A stretch of 64,000 nucleotides of DNA from Roseomonas sp. (GCA_020249925.1 JADCER010000005.1:496001-560000); one strand, 5' to 3'; positions 34,219 to 44,544 are shown, counted from the first letter of the stretch. Translations and numbers: made by a program. Notes: generated by a model from the sequence alone, not told the origin.

Positions 34219-35558
34219 CGGGGCGGGATATCTCTCGGCGCGCCTGGCTGCTGGGCTCGGCGGGGCTGCTGGCCGGCTGCGAGACGCTGGACAATATCTT
34301 TGGTGAGCGCCGCGTGCGCGTCACGGGTGAACGCAAGCCAGTGATGACCTTGCCGGACCGCACGGTGGAAGCGGATGCCGAAGCGCGCGGCCTTTCCATT
34401 TCCCTGCCGGCGCAGCAGGCGGTCAATCTATGGCCGCAGCTTGGCGGCGCAGCGAGCCATGCGGGCGGGCATATGGCGCTGGGGGCTACGCTGCGGCAGG
34501 CCTGGTCCGCCAGCTATGGCACGGGCACTTCCTTCCGCCGCCGTGTGGTTGCCGGCCCGGTTGCCAATGCAGATCGCGTTTTCATGGGCGATGCGGATGG
34601 CTTTGTTTCCGCCTTCGATATCGCCAATGGCGCGCGGCGTTGGCGCGTTGATACCCGCCCGGAAAATGAACGTGGTGATGGTGGCGGCGTTGGCGTGATC
34701 GTGGAAGGTGATACGGTTTTTGTCACCACTGTGCTGTCTGAGGTGCTGGCCCTGTCCGCTGCCGATGGCGCGGTGAAGTGGCGGGTGCGTTTGCAGGCCC
34801 CCATGCGCGGCGCGGCTTCCTTCGCCAATGGCCGGATTTTCGTCACCACCCTTGAAAGCACGCTGGTCGCGCTTTCGGCTGAGGATGGCAAGGTATTGTG
34901 GCGCTACCGCGCCCAGGCGATTGCAACCATACCGCTTGGCCTGCCCCCGCCCGCCATTGTGGGGGATACGGTGGTGGCGGGTTTTCCTTCCGGTGAAATC
35001 CTGGCCTTTCGCGCCAATGATGGCCGCGTGATCTGGAGCGACAGCCTGGCCGCGGCCGGTGGTACAAGCCTTGCCGATGTGGGCAGTGTGCGCGCTGCGC
35101 CGGTGATCTCTGGCAATAGCGTGATTGCCATTGGCATGGGCGGGGTTGGTCTTTCGATTGATCTGCGCGCTGGTCGGCGCATTTGGGAACGCGAATTCGG
35201 CGGCACGGAAATGCCCTGGGCCGCGGGCGAATGGATATTTGGCGCGACCGATGCGGGGGAGGTCGCGGCGCTGCAGCGCGAAACGGGCATGGCGCGCTGG
35301 GCGGTTTCTCTGCGTCCGCCGGCGCAGGGTAATCGGGCGCAGCCGATGGTGCAGCTCTCCTCTCCGCTGCTTGCCGGGGGGCGGCTTTTCGTTGGCACCA
35401 GCCTTGCGGAGTTGGTGTCACTTGATCCTTCGACTGGTGATGTGCTGGGCCGCCAACGCCTGCCGGGTGCGCTGTCGCAGCCCATGATGGTTGTAGGTGG
35501 GCGGCTGATCATGGCGACCGATGATGGCAGCCTGATTGCCTTTGTCGGCGAAGGCTGA
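34215..35558 (+). CDS. bamB: Outer-membrane assembly lipoprotein BamB-like (PQQ-type beta-propeller)
   Basis: This 447-residue protein has a lipoprotein signal (RRAWLLGSAGLLAG, Cys22). The rest is a run of PQQ-like propeller blades visible as repeated segments of the type VSAFDIANGARRW, ALSAADGAVKW, ALSAEDGKVLW and FRANDGRVIW. BamB helps BamA fold beta-barrel proteins at the outer membrane. The ATGA overlap with yfgM and the position immediately before der support the BamB call over an enzyme. The TGA lies 13 bases before the der start. Confidence 0.88.
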   Translation: MTGRDISRRAWLLGSAGLLAGCETLDNIFGERRVRVTGERKPVMTLPDRTVEADAEARGLSISLPAQQAVNLWPQLGGAASHAGGHMALGATLRQAWSASYGTGTSFRRRVVAGPVANADRVFMGDADGFVSAFDIANGARRWRVDTRPENERGDGGGVGVIVEGDTVFVTTVLSEVLALSAADGAVKWRVRLQAPMRGAASFANGRIFVTTLESTLVALSAEDGKVLWRYRAQAIATIPLGLPPPAIVGDTVVAGFPSGEILAFRANDGRVIWSDSLAAAGGTSLADVGSVRAAPVISGNSVIAIGMGGVGLSIDLRAGRRIWEREFGGTEMPWAAGEWIFGATDAGEVAALQRETGMARWAVSLRPPAQGNRAQPMVQLSSPLLAGGRLFVGTSLAELVSLDPSTGDVLGRQRLPGALSQPMMVVGGRLIMATDDGSLIAFVGEG

Positions 35559-35571
35559 CGCACGGCCCTTC

Positions 35572-36918
35572 ATGCAGCCCGTTATTGTCATTCTGGGCCG
35601 GCCCAATGTCGGCAAATCCACGCTGTTCAATCGGCTGGCGCAGCGGCGCATCGCCTTGGTGCATGACACGCCGGGTGTGACGCGTGACCGGAAGGAAGTG
35701 ACCGCGCGCATCGCCGGGCGCGATGTGACGTTGGTGGATACCGCAGGGCTTGAAGAAGCGCCACCCGATACTGTCCCTGGGCGCATGCGCGCGAGTTCTG
35801 AAGCTGCGCTGCGTGGTGCTTCCCTCGCGCTGTTTGTGATGGATGCGCGCGCGGGCATCACGCCGGCGGATCGCGCCTTTGCGGCTTGGCTCAGGCGCTC
35901 CCGCGTACCGGTGTTGGTTGTCGCGAATAAGGCCGAAGGCCGTGCCGGCACCACTGCCGCCATGGAAGCCTTTGAATTGGGCCTGGGCGACCCGGTACCG
36001 GTCAGTTCTGAACATGGTGATGGCTTCGGCAATTTGCATGATGAAATCGCCGCCAAGCTCGGCCCCGCGCCGGAAGATGAGGCGGAGGTTGAGGCTGAAC
36101 GCCCGCTGCGCCTCGCGATTGTCGGCCGGCCCAATGCGGGCAAATCAACGCTGCTGAATGCGCTGCTTGGTGAAGACCGCATGATCACGGGCCCCGAACC
36201 CGGTCTGACGCGCGATGCCGTTGCCGTGCAATGGCGCGATGCCACGCGCGGTGAGGTGCGGCTGGTTGATACGGCTGGCATGCGCAAGAAAGCCCGCGTG
36301 CAGGAAACCTTGGAGCAGATGTCGGTTGCTTCCACCCTCGCCGCGCTCAAGGAAGCGGAAGTGGTGGTGCTGGTCCTGGATGCGCTGCTTGGCATGGATG
36401 AACAGGATTTGCGCATTGCGCGCTTGGCTGAACGTGAAGGCCGCGCCTTGGTAATCGCGCTCAATAAATGGGATGCGGTGGAAGATCGCAATGCGGCGCG
36501 CCGGCGTGTGGAAGACGCGCTGATGACATCACTCGCGCAATCCAAGGGCGTGACTGTGGTGCCGCTTTCGGCAGCAACCGGGCGCGGGGTGGATAAGCTG
36601 ATGCCCGCGGTGCGCGCGGCCTATGCGCTCTGGAATCGCCGCATCCCAACCGGGGAGGTCAATCGTTGGTTCGAAGCCGCACTCGCGCGGCATCAGCCGC
36701 CTTTGGTGGATGGCAAGCGGATCAAGCTCCGCTACGCGACCATGCCCAAGGCACGGCCGCCGACGCTGGTGATTTTCGGCACGCGCGCCGATGTGCTGCC
36801 GGAGGATTATCGGCGCTATCTGGTCAATTCCTTTCGCGACCATTTCACCATGCCCGGCGTGCCGATCCGGCTGCAATTGCGATCCCCGCGCAACCCCTAT
36901 GCCGAGGATGAGGGCTGA
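35572..36918 (+). CDS. der: Ribosome-assembly GTPase Der (EngA)
   Basis: This 448-residue protein has two tandem GTPase domains with P-loops at residues 8-15 (GRPNVGKS) and about 186-193 (GRPNAGKS), DTAG motifs in each, NKAEG and NKWD recognition loops, and a C-terminal KH-like domain ending LRSPRNPYAEDEG. Der acts in late 50S maturation. ATG at 35572 is used; the 12-residue extension overlaps bamB. It closes the yfgM-bamB-der operon. Confidence 0.96.
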   Translation: MQPVIVILGRPNVGKSTLFNRLAQRRIALVHDTPGVTRDRKEVTARIAGRDVTLVDTAGLEEAPPDTVPGRMRASSEAALRGASLALFVMDARAGITPADRAFAAWLRRSRVPVLVVANKAEGRAGTTAAMEAFELGLGDPVPVSSEHGDGFGNLHDEIAAKLGPAPEDEAEVEAERPLRLAIVGRPNAGKSTLLNALLGEDRMITGPEPGLTRDAVAVQWRDATRGEVRLVDTAGMRKKARVQETLEQMSVASTLAALKEAEVVVLVLDALLGMDEQDLRIARLAEREGRALVIALNKWDAVEDRNAARRRVEDALMTSLAQSKGVTVVPLSAATGRGVDKLMPAVRAAYALWNRRIPTGEVNRWFEAALARHQPPLVDGKRIKLRYATMPKARPPTLVIFGTRADVLPEDYRRYLVNSFRDHFTMPGVPIRLQLRSPRNPYAEDEG

Positions 36919-36979
36919 TCTTTCGTTCGGGGCAAAACGCGCTTAGGGTTGATGCGCTTGACGGGGTGATGTTGCGCGC

Positions 36980-38179
36980 ATGATTGCCGATACGGCCAAG
37001 AAGCTTCTGTACCTGGCCCTTGGGGCCATGTTTGTGCAGCAGACCTTTGCTTCCATTGGTCGCACCCTGCCGCTGGTCATCGCGCCCGCCATTATCGAAG
37101 ATTTGCACATAGACCCTGCCTTGGTTGGGGTTTATGTCGGCGCGGCGGCGCTTGCTTCGCTCGTTTTCCAGCTTGGCTGCGGCAGTTTCATCATCCGCTA
37201 TGGCGCGCTGCGGATGAGCCAGGTTGCGCTGGTTTTTCTGGCGTTGGGCATGGCCTTGGCCGCGGCGGGGCCGTTGGTGTTTTTTCTGATCTCCGCGATC
37301 ATCGGCGGTGGTGGTGCGGCGACCTCCACGCCCGCGAGTTCGCATCTGCTCGGGCGCTATTCTCCGCCCAAGCAGGCGCCCTTGGTGTTTTCCATCAAGC
37401 AAACAGCGGTGCCGGCGGGGTTGTTGCTGGCGGGGCTGCTTGGTCCCCTCATGACCTTGTATTGGGGTTGGAGCGGCGCGCTATTGGTGACAGCGGGCGC
37501 CTGCTTCCTGTTTGCTGTGATGCTGGAACCGCTGCGTGGCGAGTTTGATTCTGACCGCGTGCCAAGCCGCAGCTTTCATTTTTCGGATTTCCGCACGACG
37601 CTGGCGGCGGTGTTGAAATCCAAGGATTTGCGAGAATTGTCGCTGGCCTGCTTTGCCTTCAATGGGCTGCAAACGGCCTTCACCAGCTATTACGTGCTGT
37701 ATCTGACGGCGCTGAATTACGATCTGGCAACCGCAGGCCTGATGTTTGCCATTGCCATGGTGATCGCCGTGCCGATGCGTATTTTCTGGGGCTGGCTTGG
37801 CAGCGGCCGCGTTTCGCCGCGCCGCGTCATGGCGGGGCTTTCGCTTGGCATGGCCGCGAGTGCGGCGTTGATGAGCCTATATGCCGCGGATTGGTCACCC
37901 TTGCTGATTGCCATCATCGCAACAGGCATGAGCGCCACCGCCATGTCCTGGCATGGCGTATTGCTGTCTGAGGCAGCACGGCTCGCGCCGCCCGGCATGC
38001 GCGGTGCGGCGACCGGTGGCGTGCTGTCCTTCGGTCAGGTCGGTGCCTTTATCCTGCCCGTGATTTATGCGGCGCAGCTTGCTGTGACCAATAGCCATGG
38101 CATTGGTTTTATCCTGTGTGGCCTGCCGGCGCTGGTGGTGGGCGTTGTGATGTGGCGGGATTCGCGGCGAGCCGCCTGA
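36980..38179 (+). CDS. MFS transporter
   Basis: This 399-residue protein has about twelve hydrophobic helices with a central cytoplasmic loop near residues 185-205 (EFDSDRVPSRSFHF). Loop motifs are weak (RYGALRMSQ after helix 2). MFS carriers move small solutes by uniport or ion coupling. Its stop is directly next to that of the convergent ABC ATPase with no spacer between them, so read-through or antisense overlap of the two transcripts is expected. The substrate is unknown. Confidence 0.82.
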   Translation: MIADTAKKLLYLALGAMFVQQTFASIGRTLPLVIAPAIIEDLHIDPALVGVYVGAAALASLVFQLGCGSFIIRYGALRMSQVALVFLALGMALAAAGPLVFFLISAIIGGGGAATSTPASSHLLGRYSPPKQAPLVFSIKQTAVPAGLLLAGLLGPLMTLYWGWSGALLVTAGACFLFAVMLEPLRGEFDSDRVPSRSFHFSDFRTTLAAVLKSKDLRELSLACFAFNGLQTAFTSYYVLYLTALNYDLATAGLMFAIAMVIAVPMRIFWGWLGSGRVSPRRVMAGLSLGMAASAALMSLYAADWSPLLIAIIATGMSATAMSWHGVLLSEAARLAPPGMRGAATGGVLSFGQVGAFILPVIYAAQLAVTNSHGIGFILCGLPALVVGVVMWRDSRRAA

Positions 38180-39781
38180 TCAAGCCCCAAAGCCGCGCCC
38201 AGGCACGGAAGCGAGCAGCGCTTGCGTATAGGCATGGCGCGGTGCCTCAAAAACCTGCGCAATGGGGCCGTGTTCCACCACTTCACCATCCTTCATCACC
38301 GCGACCAGATCACAAACCTGCGCCGCTACGCGCAAATCATGCGTGATGAAGACAATGGAAAGCCCAAGCCGTTCGCGCAAATCCGCGAGCAGCTTCAGAA
38401 CCTGCGCCTGCACCGATACATCAAGCGCCGAGACTGGTTCATCCGCGACCAGTACTTCCGGCTCCATTGCCAGCGCACGCGCCAACCCAATGCGCTGGCG
38501 TTGCCCGCCTGAGAATTCATGCGGGAAGCGCTCGGTCGCTGCCGGATCAAGCCCGACCAGGCCGAACAATTCGCGCGCTTTCGCCATGGCCACATCGCGC
38601 GCCATGCCATGGATCATGGGACCTTGCGCCACCAATTCGCCGGCGCGCCGGCGCGGATTGAGCGAGGCATAGGGGTCCTGAAACACCATCTGCACGCGCC
38701 GCGCCGCTTGCCGCGCCTCGCGCTTCGATAGCTGCAAAAGATCAACGCCATCCAGGCGAATGCTGCCGCCATCGGCGCGCACCAACCGTGTGATACAGCG
38801 CGCAAGCGTGGATTTGCCGGAACCTGATTCGCCAACCACGCCAAGCGTGCCGCCTTTGGGGAGCGAGAGTGTGACATCCCGCACTGCATGGGTTTCGCGC
38901 CGGCGGCGCCCGAACAATCCACCGCTGCGATAGGTTTTTTGCACGCCTTCCAGCACCAGAATAGATTCTCGTGCGATTGCCCGCGCTGGCGGCGCCTTCA
39001 GAGGCGGTACGGCAGCGATCAGCGCCTTGGTGTAATCATGCTGCGGTTGATGCAGCACATCGCGCGCCGGGCCTTGTTCCACCAAAAGCCCATGCTGCAT
39101 GACCGCCACGCGATCGGCAATTTCCGCCACCACGCCGAAATCATGAGTGATAAACAGCACCGCCGTGCCCTTGCGCTGCTGCAAATCGCGGATCAGCGCC
39201 AGGATTTGCGCCTGGGTGGTGACATCCAAGGCCGTGGTCGGTTCATCGGCAATCAGCACCACAGGATCAAGCGCCAAGGCCATGGCAATCATGGCGCGCT
39301 GGCGCTGCCCGCCTGAGAGTTCATGCGGGAAGGCGCGCGCGGCCTCGGCCGCGTGTGGGATGCGCACTTCCTCCAGCAGCGCCAGGACGCGGGCTTCAAT
39401 CTCGGCAGTGCTGAGGCTGGTATGGATACGAAACATCTCCGCAATCTGATCGCCAATGCTGCGCAAGGGATTGAGCGCGGTCATGGGTTCCTGGAACACC
39501 ATGGCAATGCGCGCACCGCGGAGCGCGCGCATGGTTGCCTCATCCGCGCTGGCAAGGTCCTTGCCTTCAAACTGGATGGTACCACCCGTGATGCGCACAT
39601 TGCCGGGCAGCAGGCGCATGATGGCACTCGCCATCATGGATTTGCCGGAGCCACTTTCGCCGACCACGCAAAGAATTTCGCCCGCTTTCAATTCAAGCGA
39701 GACCTTGCGCAAAGCCTCAGGCCGATCCGCCCCGCGCGGCAGGGCGACCGTGAGGCCATTGAGGGAGAGTACTGCGCTCAT
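38180..39781 (-). CDS. Dipeptide/oligopeptide-type ABC transporter, fused double ATPase (DppD-DppF)
   Basis: This 533-residue protein holds two complete ATPase domains in one chain. The first Walker A is at residues 41-48 (GESGSGKS) with LSGGQRQR near 157. The second Walker A is near 318-325, with FSGGQRQR and a C-terminal oligopeptide-transporter extension. The two halves correspond to DppD and DppF (or GsiA). It energises uptake through the permeases encoded just upstream; its start overlaps the DppC-like stop by 4 bases. Confidence 0.9.
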   Translation of the reverse strand: MSAVLSLNGLTVALPRGADRPEALRKVSLELKAGEILCVVGESGSGKSMMASAIMRLLPGNVRITGGTIQFEGKDLASADEATMRALRGARIAMVFQEPMTALNPLRSIGDQIAEMFRIHTSLSTAEIEARVLALLEEVRIPHAAEAARAFPHELSGGQRQRAMIAMALALDPVVLIADEPTTALDVTTQAQILALIRDLQQRKGTAVLFITHDFGVVAEIADRVAVMQHGLLVEQGPARDVLHQPQHDYTKALIAAVPPLKAPPARAIARESILVLEGVQKTYRSGGLFGRRRRETHAVRDVTLSLPKGGTLGVVGESGSGKSTLARCITRLVRADGGSIRLDGVDLLQLSKREARQAARRVQMVFQDPYASLNPRRRAGELVAQGPMIHGMARDVAMAKARELFGLVGLDPAATERFPHEFSGGQRQRIGLARALAMEPEVLVADEPVSALDVSVQAQVLKLLADLRERLGLSIVFITHDLRVAAQVCDLVAVMKDGEVVEHGPIAQVFEAPRHAYTQALLASVPGRGFGA

Positions 39782-40620
39782 CGGCCTTTCAGCCTTGGAT
39801 TCAGCGCGTCATTCAAGCCCTGCCCAACCAACGAAACCGCAAGCACTGTCAGCAAGATGGCAATGCCCGGAATGGCCGAGACATACCATTGCACGCGCAG
39901 CACATCGCGCCCGAGCCCGATCAGATTGCCCCAGGATGCGACATTGGGATCGGATAGCCTGAGAAATGCCAGAGCGCTTTCCAGCAATATGGCCACCGCC
40001 ATGACAACGCTGGCATAGACAATCACGGGCGGCAGCGCATTGGGCAGGATTTCGCGGAAAATGATCTGCCCATCCCCCATGCCAAGCCCGCGACAGGCTT
40101 GCACAAATTCGCGGTTGCGCAGCGTCAGGAATTCCGCGCGCGTCAGCCGCGCGGTGGCGGGCCAGGAAACGACGCCGATGGCGACGACAACGGTGGTCAG
40201 TTCCGACCCGAAGATCGAAACCAGCACAAGCAGCAACAGGAAATTGGGCAGGGTCTGAAACGCCTCCGTCAGCCGCATCAGCACATCATCCACGACCCCG
40301 CCATAGTAACCCGCGAGTGCGCCGATCACGATGCCAATCGCAACCGCGATGGAAGTCGCGACCAGGCCAATCAGCAACGAAACCCGCGCGCCGTGGAAGA
40401 TTTGCGCGGCAATATCGCGCCCGGAATTATCCGTGCCCAGCGGGAAGCGCGGGTTGGCGCCTGGCCATTGCAGTGGCCGACCGGCGAGTGCCAGCGGGTC
40501 GCGCGGAAAGAACCAATCCGCGGTCACCGCCATGATGATAATCGCAATCAGCAGCAATAGCCCAATGCCCGCCGCCGGGTTGCGCAAATAGGCCAGCGCA
40601 AAACGCTTGAGCGCGGCCAT
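39778..40620 (-). CDS. Peptide-type ABC transporter permease (DppC-like)
   Basis: This 280-residue permease has an N-terminal helix (GIGLLLLIAII), the family segment LGTDNSGRDI near residue 60 and an EAA loop near 175-195 (ACRGLGMGDG then ILPNALPP). With the DppB-like protein it forms the channel. Its start and the DppB stop share one base. The operon order binding protein, DppB, DppC, DppDF is standard. Confidence 0.9.
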   Translation of the reverse strand: MAALKRFALAYLRNPAAGIGLLLLIAIIIMAVTADWFFPRDPLALAGRPLQWPGANPRFPLGTDNSGRDIAAQIFHGARVSLLIGLVATSIAVAIGIVIGALAGYYGGVVDDVLMRLTEAFQTLPNFLLLLVLVSIFGSELTTVVVAIGVVSWPATARLTRAEFLTLRNREFVQACRGLGMGDGQIIFREILPNALPPVIVYASVVMAVAILLESALAFLRLSDPNVASWGNLIGLGRDVLRVQWYVSAIPGIAILLTVLAVSLVGQGLNDALNPRLKGR

Positions 40621-41606
40621 CAGGGCGCGCCCCCGGTGCCGATGCGCGGATCAAGCCGCGCGTAGAGCAAATCCACCAGGAAATTCACGACAATGACCAA
40701 AAGTGCCGAGATGAACACGATACCCAGCAGCGTATTTAAATCCCGTTGCACCACCGCTTCATAGGCAAGCCGCCCAAGCCCGGGCAGGGAAAAGACGCTT
40801 TCCACGACAACCGACCCGCCCAGCATGGTGCCAGCTTGCAAGCCAATCAGCGTCACCATGGGCAGCATGGCATTGCGCAGCACATGGCGCAGCATCACGC
40901 GGGTTTCATCCAGCCCCTTGGCGCGCGCTGTGCGCACGAAATCAAGCGTCAGAACCTCCAGCATCGAAGCGCGCATGATGCGGAGATAGATCGCCAGAAA
41001 AATCAGCCCGAGTGTCAGTGTCGGCAGCACCAGATGCGCAGCAATGTCACGCAGCCGCGCAAAGCCCGTAAGGCCTGAGGCGATATCCTCAAACCCGCCG
41101 GCGGGCAGCCATTGCAGATGGACGGAAAAGAGCACAATCGCCATCAACCCGAACCAGAAGGAAGGGGTGGCGTAGAAAATAAGCCCGAGCGTGGAAATCA
41201 CCGTATCAGGCCAGCCATTCACGCGCTTCGCGGCAATCACACCCAACACCAGGCCCACGAAAAAGGCGAAGGATAAAGCCGCTGTCATCAGCGCAAGGGT
41301 CGCGGGCAGGCGTTCAAAAATCACGGTCGCAACGGGCTTGCCGTAAATGGCCGAAAAGCCAAGATCGAAGCGGATCAGCCGCCACAAATAATTGCCAAGC
41401 TGCGCCGGGATGGAAAGATCAAGCCCGTAGAAGCGGCGCAGCTCCTCGGCCAGCGCGGCGTCTCCACCACCGCCCATTTGCGCAATCAGCGCATCCACCG
41501 TATCGCCTGGCGCCAATTGCAGCAGCAGAAACATGCCGGCCAGAATGATCAGCAGCGTCGGCAAGGACGCTGCCAATCTCCGGGCAGCGAGGCTCAATAC
41601 CCGCAT
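40620..41606 (-). CDS. Peptide-type ABC transporter permease (DppB-like)
   Basis: This 328-residue permease has an N-terminal helix followed by the long periplasmic loop typical of DppB (LAPGDTVDALIAQMGG), then five more helices with an EAA loop near 215-240 (RAKGLDETRVMLRHVLRNA). Its start is 17 bases after the binding-protein gene. It is part of a peptide, nickel or glutathione-type importer. Confidence 0.9.
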   Translation of the reverse strand: MRVLSLAARRLAASLPTLLIILAGMFLLLQLAPGDTVDALIAQMGGGGDAALAEELRRFYGLDLSIPAQLGNYLWRLIRFDLGFSAIYGKPVATVIFERLPATLALMTAALSFAFFVGLVLGVIAAKRVNGWPDTVISTLGLIFYATPSFWFGLMAIVLFSVHLQWLPAGGFEDIASGLTGFARLRDIAAHLVLPTLTLGLIFLAIYLRIMRASMLEVLTLDFVRTARAKGLDETRVMLRHVLRNAMLPMVTLIGLQAGTMLGGSVVVESVFSLPGLGRLAYEAVVQRDLNTLLGIVFISALLVIVVNFLVDLLYARLDPRIGTGGAP

Positions 41607-41623
41607 CAGAAATCAGGCGCTGA

Positions 41624-43222
41624 TCAGGAAGCGAGCCAGAGATCGTGCCAGGATGAAGACGCCCAGCGCGGCGTATTGGAATGATTGCGCAGGCGCCGAT
41701 TGATGACCGAAACAAAAATCTGTTCAATCGGCATCCAAAGCGGCAATTCCGTATTCACCCGGCGGACGAAATCGGCATAAAGCGCCTTGCGCCGCGCGGG
41801 GTCCAATTCGGTCGCGGCGGCGTCAATCACGCGATCCGTTTCCTCATCCGTCCAACCCCATTGATTGGTCCAGGGTGCGCCGCGCGGCTGGCCGGAACGA
41901 TACCAGACGGTTGTGGAAACGGCAGGATCATTGCGATACTGGTGCCAGCCGGTCGCCAGATCGAAATTCCAGTCATTATAGACAGTGCGCAGGAACCCCG
42001 CCGCATCCAGGCGCACGATTTCAACGCGGATGCCGACCTCATTCAGCGATTGCTGGATGAAGGTGGACCAAAGCGCGATATCCTCACCCCAAGGCGCCGG
42101 GTTAAGGCGAAGGTTGAAGCGCACGCCACCGGCGCCGCGACGATGCCCGGCTTCATCCAGCAGGCGGTTCGCCTGGGCGCGGTTGAAGGGGTATTGCGGC
42201 ATATTGGGCGGGTAGAAATCGGGCGAGGTAGTCGGGATTGGCCCCGTGCCAACCTTGGCGAAGGGGCCAAGGAAGTTTTCGATGAAGAAGGGAATATCCA
42301 ACGCATGCGCAATGGCGCGGCGCACACGGATATCGGCCAGGATCGGGTTGCGGAAATTGAATTCCAGCGTATTCGTCCGCGCATTGCCTTCATTGCCGCG
42401 TGTGGTGACTTCAAAGCGCGGGTCGCGGCCAAGCCGCGTAAAATCAGCGATGGAAAGGGCAGAGAAGGGGCTGAACAGCAATTGCCCGGATTCCATCTGC
42501 GCTGCTGCTGCCGAACGGTCCGACACCACACGCCAGACCACGCGATCCAGATAGGGCATATTGTTGCGCCAGTAATTCGGATTGCGATCGGCGATGATGA
42601 ATTGCCCGCGTTCATACTGCACGAAGCGGAAGGGACCGGTGCCGACCGGCGCCGTATTGGCCGGGTTTTGGCGAATATCCGTGCCTTCATAAATATGCTT
42701 GGCGGAGACGAAACCAAGATCAGGGATGGCGCGCAGCAGCAGGTTCAGCGGCATGGGCCGGCTGTAGCGGAAGATCGCGGTATGCGCGTCTGGCGTGTCC
42801 ACCGCATCCAGGAACAATTGCAGTGTTGTTCCGTAATTCAGGATCTTCTTCCACATCTCCATGGCGGTGAATTGCACATCCGCCGAGGTGAAGGGCCGCC
42901 CATCATGCCAGGTGACACCACGGCGCAGGCGGAAGGTGATGGTCTTGCCATCCGGCGTTGCTTCCCAGGATTCTGCAAGGCAGGGAGTTGGATTGCCGGC
43001 GCCATCCAGATCCACCAGCGGTTCCTGGATTTTGCCACCGACGATATAGACACCGGTGGAAGCCTGCAGGCTCGGGTTCAGGATGCGTTGTTCGGTTGGG
43101 AAATGCACCGTCATGATGCCGCCTCGGCGCGGTTGTTCCTGCGCGAAGGCGGCCTCCGGTGCGACAACATTGGCGGCCAAAGCGGCGGAGGTCAGCAGCA
43201 AGGCCCGGCGGTTCATTTCCAT
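41624..43222 (-). CDS. ABC transporter periplasmic binding protein, family 5 (peptide/nickel type)
   Basis: This protein of about 532 residues has a signal peptide (MNRRALLLTSAALA, cleavage near AFAQE) and the family-5 core: LVDLDGAGNPTPCLAESWE, FRLRRGVTWHDGRPF and VRRAIAHALDIPFF. It captures oligopeptides or similar ligands and heads the operon. Starts at 43231 (GTG), 43222 (ATG) and 43216 (ATG) are all possible; 43222 has AAAGGG 8 bases upstream. The exact ligand is unknown. Confidence 0.88.
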   Translation of the reverse strand: MEMNRRALLLTSAALAANVVAPEAAFAQEQPRRGGIMTVHFPTEQRILNPSLQASTGVYIVGGKIQEPLVDLDGAGNPTPCLAESWEATPDGKTITFRLRRGVTWHDGRPFTSADVQFTAMEMWKKILNYGTTLQLFLDAVDTPDAHTAIFRYSRPMPLNLLLRAIPDLGFVSAKHIYEGTDIRQNPANTAPVGTGPFRFVQYERGQFIIADRNPNYWRNNMPYLDRVVWRVVSDRSAAAAQMESGQLLFSPFSALSIADFTRLGRDPRFEVTTRGNEGNARTNTLEFNFRNPILADIRVRRAIAHALDIPFFIENFLGPFAKVGTGPIPTTSPDFYPPNMPQYPFNRAQANRLLDEAGHRRGAGGVRFNLRLNPAPWGEDIALWSTFIQQSLNEVGIRVEIVRLDAAGFLRTVYNDWNFDLATGWHQYRNDPAVSTTVWYRSGQPRGAPWTNQWGWTDEETDRVIDAAATELDPARRKALYADFVRRVNTELPLWMPIEQIFVSVINRRLRNHSNTPRWASSSWHDLWLAS

Positions 43223-43308
43223 TGCGATCACCCTTTCTTCCAGTATTCGGAAACAGGATTGCGGGTTGCGGGCGGGCGCGTCAATCGCTGGTGGAATAAT
43301 AGGGTTTT

Positions 43309-44544
43309 CTACCTCCCGATCAGGGCACCCGCAGATGAATTCATCCCCATCGCTTGCCGTGCAAAGAAATTCTTGAGCCGCGGCATGCGGTCCACCGCGG
43401 CAATGCCAAGCCGGCGCGCGATGCGGATGGGGGCGATGTCATTGGCGAAGAGCCGTTCCAGCACATGGGTCGCCCCCAGCATGAGCAGGCTATCGGGCCG
43501 GCGCTTCGCCTGATAGCGCGCGAGCAAAGCCCCGTCGCCGGGATCGGCGCCACGCGCCACAGCCTCAATCACCAGCGCCGCCAGCGCATCCACATCGCGA
43601 AAGCCAAGATTGAGCCCCTGGCCCGCAATCGGGTGAATGCCATGCGCCGCATCGCCCACCAGCGCCATGCGCGTATCCACGTAGCGCGCGGCATGCATGG
43701 CCGAAAGCGGATAGGACCAGCGCCGGCCAATCGGCTTCACGGAGCCCAAATGCCCGCCAAGGCGCCGCGCAATCTCTCGTCCATAGGCGGCATCATCCAT
43801 GGCAAGGCAGCGTTCTGCGATCGCGGTCTTGTCGGTCCAGACAATGGCGCTGACATGGGGGTGGTCTGGCAGCGGCGGCATGGGCAATTGCGCGAAGGGG
43901 CCATGGGGCAGGAATTGCTCCAAGGCCATGTTGCGATGCGGCTTTTCATGCGCAATGGACCCGACAATGCCCATGCAATGGTAATCCAGCCGGGAAACCC
44001 GAATGCCGGCGGAAGCGCGAAGCGGGCTATTGCGCCCCTCCGCCCCCACCACCAGCCGGGCGCGGAATTGCGTGCCTGATGAAAGGGTGATGGTGGCGCC
44101 TTCCGCATCCCGCGTGACCTCGGCCTTGGCGGGGGCATGGACCGTCAGATTGGCCAATTGCGGCAAATGGGCATTGAGCGCGATGCGAAGCGACCGTGCT
44201 TCGACCATCCAGCCGAAGGGATCATCGCCCAGCGCGGCATGATCGAAATGGAGCGACAGCGGGGAAGGCGCCTCACCCGGCCTGCCATCAGCCACCCGAA
44301 TGCCAAGGATGGGGCAGGGTTCCACCGGCAGCCTTTCCCAAACGCCCGCCGCTTCCAGCAGCCGCTTGGAGGTCAGCGCAATGGCATAGGCGCGGCCATC
44401 AAAGGCCGGCATTTCCATTGGCGGCAGGGGCGCGGCATCAACAACTGCGGTCCTGACGCCCGCGCCGGCGAGACGCGCAGCCAAAGTGGCGCCAACCGGC
44501 CCGGCGCCCACCACGCAAACATCAACATCCTGAGAGGTTTTCAT
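43309..44544 (-). CDS. ubiH: UbiH/UbiF-family FAD-dependent ubiquinone biosynthesis hydroxylase
   Basis: This 411-residue flavoprotein has GAGPVGA at residues 13-19 for FAD binding, a central DHPHVSAIVWT segment and the second FAD motif with GDAAHGIHPIAGQGLN near residue 300. The family hydroxylates the ring of ubiquinone precursors using NAD(P)H and O2. Assignment among UbiH, UbiF, UbiI or the broader UbiL types is not certain. It is divergent from glnK with 216 bases between starts. It may work together with the COQ9-family protein at 16443. Confidence 0.85.
   Translation of the reverse strand: MKTSQDVDVCVVGAGPVGATLAARLAGAGVRTAVVDAAPLPPMEMPAFDGRAYAIALTSKRLLEAAGVWERLPVEPCPILGIRVADGRPGEAPSPLSLHFDHAALGDDPFGWMVEARSLRIALNAHLPQLANLTVHAPAKAEVTRDAEGATITLSSGTQFRARLVVGAEGRNSPLRASAGIRVSRLDYHCMGIVGSIAHEKPHRNMALEQFLPHGPFAQLPMPPLPDHPHVSAIVWTDKTAIAERCLAMDDAAYGREIARRLGGHLGSVKPIGRRWSYPLSAMHAARYVDTRMALVGDAAHGIHPIAGQGLNLGFRDVDALAALVIEAVARGADPGDGALLARYQAKRRPDSLLMLGATHVLERLFANDIAPIRIARRLGIAAVDRMPRLKNFFARQAMGMNSSAGALIGR

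Noticed and set aside
41681..43513. 610-codon plus-strand frame
   Set aside because: Antisense to the family-5 binding protein, with no recognisable domain; explained by third-position GC bias.
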